Positions 56,748 through 64,000 of a stretch of DNA of 64,000 bases are shown in pieces. The translations under genes and the position numbers were made by a program. How positions within the stretch are numbered: position 1 is the first letter of the stretch; each line of letters starts with the position of its first letter. Source of the stretch: Paludisphaera rhizosphaerae (GTDB lineage Bacteria; Planctomycetota; Planctomycetia; Isosphaerales; Isosphaeraceae); contig NZ_JAALCR010000011.1 in assembly GCF_011065895.1 (NCBI RefSeq), forward strand, positions 62,001-126,000, in the 5' to 3' direction. Under the pieces are notes generated by a model that saw only the letters and a list, made by a program, of their open reading frames with translations, ran no database searches and was not told where the DNA came from.

Positions 56748-57756
56748 CCGAGTCGTCGAATCGCTGCGGGCAGGCCTCAATTCGGGGAGGTTCCCGCACG
56801 CCTTCCTGTTCGTCGGCCCCGAGGGGATCGGCAAGCGTTACTTCGCGTTGACGCTCGCCCAGGCCCTGCTTTGCGAGACCCGCGCGGAGTCCGAACTGGA
56901 CCCCTGCGGCGTCTGCCCGGGCTGCCTCCAGGCTGAGGCCGGCACCCACCCGGACCTCATCACCGCCGGCCGTCCCGAGGACAAGCAGGAACTCCCGATC
57001 AAGGTCGTCCGCGACCTCTGCGACGAGTTCGCCCTCAAGCCGGCGCGAGGGGGTCGGAAGGTCGCCGTCGTCGACGACGTGGACACGATGAACGACGAGG
57101 CGGCCAACGCCTTCCTCAAGACGCTGGAAGAACCCCCGCCGGGCGCGGTGCTCATCCTGATCGGCACGTCCCCCGAGCAGCAGCTTGAGACGGTCGTCTC
57201 GCGCTGCCAGGTCGTCCGCTTCGAGCCGCTGGCGACCGACGAGTTGGCGTCTCTGCTGCTGGAGAAGGGCGTGGCCAGCGAGCCGGCCGAAGCGCTGAAG
57301 CTGGCGACCCTCGCCGACGGCAGCGTCGGCCGCGCGGTCGGGCTGGCCGACCCGGACCTCGGCCGATACCGTCGCGACCTGATCGACGGCCTGGCCGGAG
57401 AACGGGGGTTCGACCCGGGCGAGCACGTCAAACTGCTGGACGCTTTTGCCAAACAGGCTGGGAAAGAAGCGTCGGCCCAGCGGCGACGGGTCCGGCTGAT
57501 GGTCTGGGAACTGGCCAGGCTCTTCCGCGGAGTCCTCTGGCAGACCGCCGGCCTTGAGCCCCCCTCCCCCGATCCCGACGACCGCCGCGCCATCGCCCGG
57601 CTCGCCGAACGTCTTGAGCCGGAGGACGTCTTCATCCTGGCGGACCGCGCGATGGAGGCCGACTACCACCTTCAGCGCAACATCTATATGTCTCTGGTCC
57701 TCGAATCCCTGTTCCACGACCTGGCGAAAGTCATCAACCCCCGGGCACGCGGCTGA
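56719..57756 (+). CDS. holB: DNA polymerase III delta-prime subunit
   Basis: 345 residues from MPWHSIRGHD, with AAGGAGG seven bases upstream, inside the end of tmk. AAA+ features: FLFVGPEGIGKRYFA (Walker A), a zinc-binding CGVCPGCLQ module (about 75-85), KVAVVDDVDTMNDEAANAF (Walker B-like), TLEEPPPGAVLILIGT and SRCQ (sensor/Arg finger region). It is part of the clamp loader; delta-prime usually does not hydrolyse ATP. Co-transcribed with tmk. Confidence 0.93.
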   Translation: MPWHSIRGHDRVVESLRAGLNSGRFPHAFLFVGPEGIGKRYFALTLAQALLCETRAESELDPCGVCPGCLQAEAGTHPDLITAGRPEDKQELPIKVVRDLCDEFALKPARGGRKVAVVDDVDTMNDEAANAFLKTLEEPPPGAVLILIGTSPEQQLETVVSRCQVVRFEPLATDELASLLLEKGVASEPAEALKLATLADGSVGRAVGLADPDLGRYRRDLIDGLAGERGFDPGEHVKLLDAFAKQAGKEASAQRRRVRLMVWELARLFRGVLWQTAGLEPPSPDPDDRRAIARLAERLEPEDVFILADRAMEADYHLQRNIYMSLVLESLFHDLAKVINPRARG

Positions 57757-57790
57757 CGCCGCGACGCTTTGGGGCCGAGGAGGCAGTCCC

Positions 57791-59449
57791 ATGGCCGAAT
57801 CGTCGCCTTCCGTTGGACGCTACCTGATCGAACGCATCTCCGACCTGGGCGTGAAGCACGTCTTCGGCATTCCGGGCGACTACGTCCTCGGTCTGTACAA
57901 GATGCTCGAAGAGAGCCCGTTGAAACTGGTCGGCACCACGCGCGAGGACAACGCCGGCTTCGCGGCCGACGCGTACGCGCGGGTGAACGGACTGGGGTGC
58001 GTCTGCGTCACGTACTGCGTGGGTGGGCTTTCGGCCGCCAACAGCATCGCCGGGGCGTTCGCCGAGAAGTCGCCGGTGATCGTCCTGAGCGGTTCGCCAG
58101 GGATCGGCGAGCGTGCCCGCAACCCGCTCTTGCACCACAAGGTCAAGACCTTCGACACCCAGTTCGACGTCTTCCAGCACCTGACGGTCGCCTCGGCGAT
58201 CCTCGACCGTCCCGAGACGGCCTTCTCCGAGATCGACCGCGTCCTCGACGCCGCCCTGAGATACAAGCGGCCCGTCTACCTGGAGCTGCCGCGCGACCAG
58301 GTCCACGTCGTCCCCGACGCCCCGCACCACCGCCGGACGACGGTCGTCGAGAGCGATCCGGACGCGCTCCGTGAGGCGCTCGATGAAACCGAGGCGATGC
58401 TGACCGCGGCGAAACGGCCCATGATCCTGGCCGACGTCGAGATCCACCGCTTCCACCTCCAGGACGAGCTGATCGAGCTGGCCGAGTCCACCGGCATGCC
58501 GATCGCCACCACCATCCTGGGCAAGAGCGTGGTCTCCGAAGCCCACCCGCAGTTCGCGGGCGTCTACGAAGGAGCGATGGGAAGGCCCGAAGTCACCAAG
58601 CTCGTCGAATCGTCCGACTGCCTGCTGATGCTCGGCTGCTTCCTCACCGACATCAACCTGGGGATCTTCACGGCCAAGCTCGACCCGTCGAAGTGCATCG
58701 ACGCGACGAGCGAAGACCTGCAGATCCGCCGCCACCACTATCGGGACGTCCGTCTCGACGACTACATCCGGGGGCTGATCAAGCGCCGGGTAAAGGTCGC
58801 CCAGACGCCCGTGCCGAAGCGGGAAGGCGCGTTCGAGGACGTCGAGATCGGCCCGCCGAGTTCACAGGCCACGTCTTCGAAGGTCTTCGCCCGGCTGAAC
58901 CGGCTGCTGCGAGAGACCACCGACACGACGGTGATCGCCGACGTGGGAGACTCCCTCTTCGGCGCGACCGACCTGGAGATGGAGCGGCGCACGGAGTTCC
59001 TCAGCCCGGCGTACTACACGTCAATGGGCTTCGGCGTGCCGGCGGCGGTCGGGGCGAACATGGCCAACCCGTCGTCGCGGGTGCTGGTGCTCGTCGGCGA
59101 CGGGGCCTTCCAGATGACGGGCATGGAGCTGTCGACGATCGCCCGTCACGGCTTCAACCCGATCATCGTCGTCCTGAACAACCACGGCTACACAACCGAG
59201 CGGTTCATGCTGGAAGGCTCGTTCAACGACGTGTTCAACTGGGAATATCACCGGATCCCCGAGGTGCTGGGGGTCGGCCTGGGGATGGAGGTCCGGACGG
59301 TCGCCGAGCTGGACGCCGCTCTCGATCGGGCCTGGGCCAACACGGGGAGCTTCAGCCTGCTGAACGTCCACCTGGACCGCTACGATCACAGCCCGGCCCT
59401 GGAACGTCTGGCGACCCGGATGGCTGAGCGCGTCGGCAAGAAGAAGTGA
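57791..59449 (+). CDS. ThDP-dependent pyruvate/indolepyruvate decarboxylase-family enzyme
   Basis: 552 residues, with GAGGAGG upstream. ThDP-activating Glu52 (TTREDNAGFAADAYAR), the His pair NPLLHH typical of pyruvate/indolepyruvate decarboxylases, and the cofactor motif VGDGAFQMTGMELSTIAR ending in VLNN are all present. That separates it from acetolactate synthase and benzoylformate decarboxylase. It would turn a 2-oxoacid into an aldehyde plus CO2. It lies 35 bp after holB in the same direction, a context with no obvious functional link. Confidence 0.9.
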   Translation: MAESSPSVGRYLIERISDLGVKHVFGIPGDYVLGLYKMLEESPLKLVGTTREDNAGFAADAYARVNGLGCVCVTYCVGGLSAANSIAGAFAEKSPVIVLSGSPGIGERARNPLLHHKVKTFDTQFDVFQHLTVASAILDRPETAFSEIDRVLDAALRYKRPVYLELPRDQVHVVPDAPHHRRTTVVESDPDALREALDETEAMLTAAKRPMILADVEIHRFHLQDELIELAESTGMPIATTILGKSVVSEAHPQFAGVYEGAMGRPEVTKLVESSDCLLMLGCFLTDINLGIFTAKLDPSKCIDATSEDLQIRRHHYRDVRLDDYIRGLIKRRVKVAQTPVPKREGAFEDVEIGPPSSQATSSKVFARLNRLLRETTDTTVIADVGDSLFGATDLEMERRTEFLSPAYYTSMGFGVPAAVGANMANPSSRVLVLVGDGAFQMTGMELSTIARHGFNPIIVVLNNHGYTTERFMLEGSFNDVFNWEYHRIPEVLGVGLGMEVRTVAELDAALDRAWANTGSFSLLNVHLDRYDHSPALERLATRMAERVGKKK

Positions 59450-59476
59450 CGAGGTCCCTCGGTTCGAAAAGCCGAC

Positions 59477-59508
59477 GGGCCGGCCCTCTCGTGCGAGAGG
59501 GCCGGCCC
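59477..59508. terminator. Bidirectional terminator hairpin, 14-bp stem
   Basis: GGGCCGGCCCTCTC pairs with GAGAGGGCCGGCCC around GTGC, between the convergent decarboxylase and FG-GAP genes. Confidence 0.75.
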
Positions 59509-59533
59509 GGAGCAGCCAGACTGGACCCGAGGG

Positions 59534-62179
59534 TCAGCCCGGCAGGTGGTTGTTGACGCGGTTGTACTTGACGTACTTGTTCTGGATCGGCACGACGTTG
59601 CCGGCGTGAGTCCAGGTGTAGGTCTTGCCGTTGTGGAACCGGCTGCGGGTGAAGACGCTGCGGCCGAGCGTCCAGATCCCCGAACCCGTATCGGAGTTGC
59701 GGCTCCGGTTCTGGTTCCGTCCCTGGATCTTCATGCCGTGATAGGCCTGGATCCGCTGCCGGAAGCCGCCCTGAGGCAAGTACTGGCTGATGGCCACGCT
59801 CACCGGAATCGGAGCGTAGTTGAACTGCGAGAGGGACGACAGCGAGGGGACGAACGAGCTGCCGAACGGCGAGACGAAGGTCGTGCTCGTGGTGGCGCCC
59901 GGGGGGACCGCCGCCGAGAGCCCCGTGCCGCCGCCGCCGCCACCCCCTCCGCCACCGCCAGTCGTGACGGTCGTGGTCGCCGTCCAGGGCTGGTTCGGGT
60001 CCGAAGCCGTGGAGTTCGTCAGTCCGCTGACCGTGAACGCCGTGGTCCCGCTGCTGGGAAGGTTGAGCGACGACCGCGGCGTGATCGTGATGATCGCCTG
60101 CGAGGAGTTGGCCGGATCCACGGCGACGGTCGCCGTCGGGAAGGCCACGCCGTTGACGACGATCGTCGTCGGGTCGATGTCCGTCGCCGGGTTGAAGGTG
60201 CCGCCAGTCGGGGTCGTGGCGCTGGTCACGTAGATCTGCACCGTGGCCGGCGTCGTGGCGCTGATGCTAAAGGGCGCCGTGGTCGCACTGTCGATCCGAA
60301 CGATCTGGCTGGTGATCACGTTCGTCGCCGGCGGGATGCCTACGCTGATCTCGGCTCCCTGAACGATGAACCCGGCGCCTGCCAAGTTGCCCGAGTTGAT
60401 GACGGTGAAACCCGGGGCGCCGATGATGAAGTCGCCCAGCCTGTCGCCGTCGGCCGTGAAGGTCTGGCTGCTCGACAGGAGCCGACCCGAGACCGCCGCA
60501 CCGAACCGCGGGGCGTTCGTCGAGACGGAGAAGCCCGGCGTCGTCCCGAAGAGCTGGAGCCCGGCCAGGGTGCCGGAATTTTCAGCGTCGGACAGCAAGA
60601 ACGTACCGGTGTAAAGCCCGCCGTGGCCGGGCAGGTAGTAGGCCGTTCCACGGTCGGAGAGATAACCCGGCGAGCCGACCAGGATGCCGTTCGGCTGTCC
60701 ACTGTTGACCGCGGCGGCCAGCGACAGAGCGTAACCGGCCTCGTCCCCTTCGGCCGTGCCGATGAGGGTCATGGAGCTGATCGAGCTGGGGATGGTGTCG
60801 GCGGTGAAGATCCCGCTCACGACGTTGTTGGCGCCGCCGTAGAGGAGGATCGCCCGACCGGTGCTGGTGCTATAGCCCGGTCCGCCGATGAGGACGTCGC
60901 CGAAGCCGTCGTTGTTGAAGTCGCCCGCGCTGGCGACCGCGAAGCCGAGCTGCTCGCCGGACGAGCCCGTGATCGCGGCGCCGGCGACCGGGGTCGGCGT
61001 CGAGCCGGTGGCCGTCCCGACGCGAGCCAGGGACAGCGAGCGATAGCTGTTGGTGACGATCGTCTGGCTGACCAGGTTGCCGCCGTAGACGAGGTAGGCC
61101 GTCCCCGCGCCGCCGCTGGTGCCGGAGGCGCCGATGACCATGTCGGCCAGACCGTCGCCGTTGACGTCGACGCCGTCGCCGCCGACCGCGGTCCCCGTCT
61201 GACTGCCGCCGCTGGGCCCGGCGATCACCAGGCCGTTCACGCTCCCCTGGCCGATCTGCGTGACGTCGATGGTCGAGTTGGACCCGGGCAGGTTGTTGCC
61301 CGTCATAACGTACACGGCGCCGGAGGTCACCGTGCCGCTGATCGACGCGTTCGGGGCACCCAAGGCGATGCCGTTGGAGCCGTCGTTGAGGAAGTTGCCG
61401 ATCCCAGCGACCGAGTCGCCCAGGCGGGCTCCCAACGCCGAGCTGACGAACGTGATGACCTGAACGCCCGCCGCCGCCGCCGACGCCGGATCGTCAAGGT
61501 CGATCGTCTTGTTCGCCAGGGTGGAGAGGTTGGAGGCGCCGTAGACCAGGTAGGCGCGGCCGGTTCCCGCTCCACTGGTGAACGACCCCGCCTCGGTGCC
61601 ATTGGGGGCGCCGATCAGGAACGCCTGCGTCCCGCGGATCGTCCCGGCGTTGGCCACGGAGTAGCCAAGCTGCGAGTTCGTCTGCTGGCTGGTGATGAAC
61701 GTCACGCCGTTGAAATTGTAGGCGTTCGTCGTCGTCCCCGTGATCGGGTTGGATTGAGTCACGCCGCCAAGCTGCGTCAGGTCGCCGACGCGCCCGTTGG
61801 GCACATTGTTCAACCAGTCCGAGATCGCCGGCCCGGACGTCGAGTTCGCCTGCGAACCAAACACCAGGTAGGCGGCGGACGTCGTGTTCGTCCCCGTGTT
61901 GTTGATCGCCGGCGCGCCGACCAGGAAGGCGTCATAGCCCGTACCGTTGACGCTCCCCAGGTTCGCCACGCTGTAGCCGGCGTTCTGAAGAGGCGTACTG
62001 GTACCGACCATCGCGACGCCCACGTTCTGGCTGGCGATGTTGGGCAGGGCCGGCGGCGCCGTCCCCCCCAGGTCAATGGACAGCAGGATCTTCGCCTCGA
62101 GACTTTCCGCTCGCGGGAGGCACTTCGCAGCCTTGCGCTTCGAAGGGCCGAGCCGAGGTCCGCGCTTGCCAATCAGCAT
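59534..62179 (-). CDS. Large secreted FG-GAP/integrin-like beta-propeller protein
   Basis: 881 residues from MLIGKRGPRL, with GGGAG eight bases upstream; the open frame extends 236 further codons upstream but that region is basic low-complexity. Near the start, RAESLEAKILLSIDLGG is the planctomycete LExRxxLS-like motif. Residues 60-620 are FG-GAP repeats (FLVGAPAINN; FLIGAPNGTEAG; IALGAPNASISG; DVNGDGLADMVIGASG; DFNNDGFGDVLIGGPG), some with DxNxDG calcium loops, making a propeller. A Thr-rich Ig-like stretch (about 640-730) precedes an 11-Gly run and a basic, Asn/Arg-rich tail. Surface adhesion or structure is inferred. Confidence 0.88.
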   Translation of the reverse strand: MLIGKRGPRLGPSKRKAAKCLPRAESLEAKILLSIDLGGTAPPALPNIASQNVGVAMVGTSTPLQNAGYSVANLGSVNGTGYDAFLVGAPAINNTGTNTTSAAYLVFGSQANSTSGPAISDWLNNVPNGRVGDLTQLGGVTQSNPITGTTTNAYNFNGVTFITSQQTNSQLGYSVANAGTIRGTQAFLIGAPNGTEAGSFTSGAGTGRAYLVYGASNLSTLANKTIDLDDPASAAAAGVQVITFVSSALGARLGDSVAGIGNFLNDGSNGIALGAPNASISGTVTSGAVYVMTGNNLPGSNSTIDVTQIGQGSVNGLVIAGPSGGSQTGTAVGGDGVDVNGDGLADMVIGASGTSGGAGTAYLVYGGNLVSQTIVTNSYRSLSLARVGTATGSTPTPVAGAAITGSSGEQLGFAVASAGDFNNDGFGDVLIGGPGYSTSTGRAILLYGGANNVVSGIFTADTIPSSISSMTLIGTAEGDEAGYALSLAAAVNSGQPNGILVGSPGYLSDRGTAYYLPGHGGLYTGTFLLSDAENSGTLAGLQLFGTTPGFSVSTNAPRFGAAVSGRLLSSSQTFTADGDRLGDFIIGAPGFTVINSGNLAGAGFIVQGAEISVGIPPATNVITSQIVRIDSATTAPFSISATTPATVQIYVTSATTPTGGTFNPATDIDPTTIVVNGVAFPTATVAVDPANSSQAIITITPRSSLNLPSSGTTAFTVSGLTNSTASDPNQPWTATTTVTTGGGGGGGGGGGTGLSAAVPPGATTSTTFVSPFGSSFVPSLSSLSQFNYAPIPVSVAISQYLPQGGFRQRIQAYHGMKIQGRNQNRSRNSDTGSGIWTLGRSVFTRSRFHNGKTYTWTHAGNVVPIQNKYVKYNRVNNHLPG

Positions 62180-62590
62180 CTTGGAGACTCCCTTCTCCCA
62201 GGCATCCTTCCGCGTTCCGCCCCGAGTGCTCTCGCACGGGCCTCGCGGCGGGCGTCCCTCGTGAGTCTCGCCCGCACCGGGCGGCTTCAGCCGTCGGCGA
62301 GGGCGGGTTCGGCGCGAATCCGCCGCCAAGGGTCCCTTACTACCACTGAGATTTCGGCCTTGACGCGTCTCGGCCTCCACTCCAATCCACCCCGGGCGCA
62401 TCCCCTGGAGTGGGAAGCCGTCGCACCTTCGATTCAACTCGGACAATCCGCAGACCCGATACAACCTCTGTCGCGGCCCGCGAGGTCGTCCGCGTCCCCG
62501 TTCCCTGGAGGCCCGGGACGCCCGCCGAGCAACGCGACGCGCCCCCACCGGGCGGTTGTCCCACGGGATGCCAGTCGTCGAGGCGAAAAA
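62180..62590. other. Divergent gap between FG-GAP and TolC-like genes
   Basis: 411 bp. GC-rich, with no supported gene. Promoters of both flanking genes are expected; none identified confidently. Confidence 0.4.
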
Positions 62591-64000
62591 ATGGCCGAAT
62601 TTACGCATAAGACCCCCCGCACGCCCCTCAAGCGGCTGGGCGCCCTGCCGGCCCTGCTCGCAGCGACGCTGGGCGTACTCCCTGGATGCACCCGCGAATT
62701 CTTCCGCGAGTGGGCAAACCAGGACGTCTCCGAAGCGGTCTTCGAAAAGAGCCGCGACCCCCGATGGCGGCTGGACACGTTCTCGGTCGAGCCCCCCGCC
62801 CTCTCTCGGTTCGCCGACCCCTACGATCAGGAATTCCCGCCAGCCCCTCCTGACGACCCGGCCGCCGAGGCCCTCTCCCCGGTCCCCCAATCGCCGGACA
62901 ACCGGCTGATGATCCCGGTCGAGGGGACCGGCTACACGGCCATGCTCGAAGGGTGGCGGGAAGAACGCGAGGCAATGCGCCAGGACGAGCCGACCCCAAC
63001 CGCCCCGCCCGGCCCCTCCGGCGGCCCCTCGCCGTTCTCGCCGCCTAACCCGGCGACCTCAACGCCGGGGCCGAACACGTTAAAGCTCAACCGTCCCGCC
63101 CCCGGGCGAGATCCCAAGGCTTCTCCGGAACTTATGGCCGACGCTCGTACCGGAGGGATCCCTCGGCCACGATCGGCCGAGAGCTTCAAGCCGGTCATCC
63201 CGCCGCCGCAGCGGCAGGGAGACCCGGCCCTGACACGCACAGCCTATCAGGACGCCTTGCAAGACCCGCAGCGTCCCCTCACGCCGGCGCCGGCGGTCCC
63301 CCTGGACCCGAACCCCCGCGGCCGCGACGAGGCCGATCCGAACCTCCCGAGGCCGGGACAGATGGTCCCCGGCCGGGGCGACGGCGCCTTCACTGAGGGC
63401 CAGGCCGCCGAGCTGGCAGGGCTCCTCGTCCCCGAGACGACCCCGCTCGACGAGGAAGTCGCAGGCGGTCTGCCCAAGGGGTCGAAGTACTACAAAGTCA
63501 ACATGCAGCAGGCCTTCACCCTGGCCCTGATCAATAGCCGCTACTATCAGACCAACCTCGAAACGCTCTACAGCTCCGCGTTGGCTGTCACGCTGCAGCG
63601 GTTCGCGTTCCAGCCTCAGTTCTACGCCGGCATGTCGCCCCAGACCTCACCTCTGGGTGCCGGCTTCCCGGCCCTGAACCCCAGCAACGTCTTCAATTAC
63701 CAGACGCGGTACACCCCCGGCGGTCAGGTCTCGGCCTATCAGATCAGCGAGGTCGCCGGCGTCGGCAAACTACTCAACTCGGGCGGTCGAGTCCTGACCG
63801 GATTCGCCAACCAGCTCGTCTTCAACTTCGTGGGGAACAAGCCCTTCCAACCGACCGTCCAGTCGTCGCTCCCGCTGACTTTCGTTCAGCCCCTCCTCAG
63901 GGGAGGCGGCCGAGCCGTCACGCTGGAAGCCCTCACGTTGGCTGAGCGTTCGCTGCTCTACCAGGTCCGCGCCTTCGCCAAGTTCCGTCAGGAGTTCATC
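62591..64000 (+). CDS. TolC-family outer-membrane lipoprotein, 5' part
   Basis: Open from ATG 62591 to the window end (470 codons, no stop), with GAGGCG upstream. Residues 1-33 are a lipoprotein signal: basic start, hydrophobic run (LPALLAATLGVL) and lipobox PGC with Cys33. About 260 residues of Pro/Arg/Asp-rich, probably disordered sequence follow. From about 300 the outer-membrane efflux protein fold begins: VNMQQAFTLALINSRYYQTN, then TLQRFAFQPQFYAGM and LPLTFVQPLLRGGGRAVTLE, with 'QPLL(R/G)GG' typical of TolC proteins. The long spacer before the barrel domain is unusual. The remainder lies beyond the window. Confidence 0.85.
   Translation, partial: MAEFTHKTPRTPLKRLGALPALLAATLGVLPGCTREFFREWANQDVSEAVFEKSRDPRWRLDTFSVEPPALSRFADPYDQEFPPAPPDDPAAEALSPVPQSPDNRLMIPVEGTGYTAMLEGWREEREAMRQDEPTPTAPPGPSGGPSPFSPPNPATSTPGPNTLKLNRPAPGRDPKASPELMADARTGGIPRPRSAESFKPVIPPPQRQGDPALTRTAYQDALQDPQRPLTPAPAVPLDPNPRGRDEADPNLPRPGQMVPGRGDGAFTEGQAAELAGLLVPETTPLDEEVAGGLPKGSKYYKVNMQQAFTLALINSRYYQTNLETLYSSALAVTLQRFAFQPQFYAGMSPQTSPLGAGFPALNPSNVFNYQTRYTPGGQVSAYQISEVAGVGKLLNSGGRVLTGFANQLVFNFVGNKPFQPTVQSSLPLTFVQPLLRGGGRAVTLEALTLAERSLLYQVRAFAKFRQEFI

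Overview
The window is a GC-rich chromosomal stretch from a planctomycete, most likely of the Isosphaeraceae type (inference). Indications are three membrane-anchored Ser/Thr kinases, a small ECF sigma factor paired with a zinc-finger-like protein, a Tat-exported Gfo/Idh/MocA oxidoreductase next to a TIM-barrel isomerase, secreted proteins with an N-terminal 'LExRxxLS'-like motif, a desaturase/acyltransferase/glycosyltransferase set of the type used for C30 carotenoids, and a PrkA/DUF444/SpoVR stress cluster. No rRNA, tRNA, CRISPR array, transposase or phage module was recognised.

Layout: 1-2.3 kb is an accessory strip holding a HigB/HigA-like pair, a ParD antitoxin with a broken ParE remnant, and a small Cys-rich hypothetical gene lying between two copies of a short repeat. 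2.3-9.5 kb carries exported proteins: a Tat hydrolase, the oxidoreductase/isomerase pair, a two-LysM protein and a CAP-domain protein. 10-19.1 kb is a signalling block: coiled-coil membrane protein, FHA protein, kinase with C-terminal membrane segments, membrane protein, ECF sigma factor, zinc-finger-like protein, and a convergent kinase with a beta-helix-like extracytoplasmic part. 19.6-26.4 kb holds a small zinc-ribbon gene and the prkA-DUF444-Uma2-spoVR-(small gene) run. 26.9-33.4 kb holds a membrane protein, a kinase with two DUF2934-like repeats, a secreted protein, a sugar-nucleotide-type reductase and an AI-2E family permease.

33.5-38.6 kb is a tightly overlapping four-gene operon (two CrtI/CrtN-type oxidoreductases, a PlsC-like acyltransferase, a GT2 glycosyltransferase) that probably decorates a carotenoid or related isoprenoid. 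It is followed by metH with a recognisable sigma70-type promoter. 43-46 kb is a second accessory strip: an orphan Imm26-like immunity gene bracketed by copies of a palindromic repeat, small hypotheticals, and an exported protein with a YHS-like domain. 46-53.7 kb contains a redoxin/cytochrome c/monooxygenase-like fusion, two tandem GT-C membrane glycosyltransferases, a lipoyl-like protein, a Nudix hydrolase and a PIN toxin module. 54-59.4 kb has an M19-like dipeptidase, a repeat-rich gap, then tmk-holB and a ThDP decarboxylase. The right end has a large FG-GAP surface protein and a divergent TolC-family lipoprotein that runs off the window.

Coordinates come from reading frames, start codons and Shine-Dalgarno (SD) positions. 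Family calls are made from recalled motifs, not from database searches.
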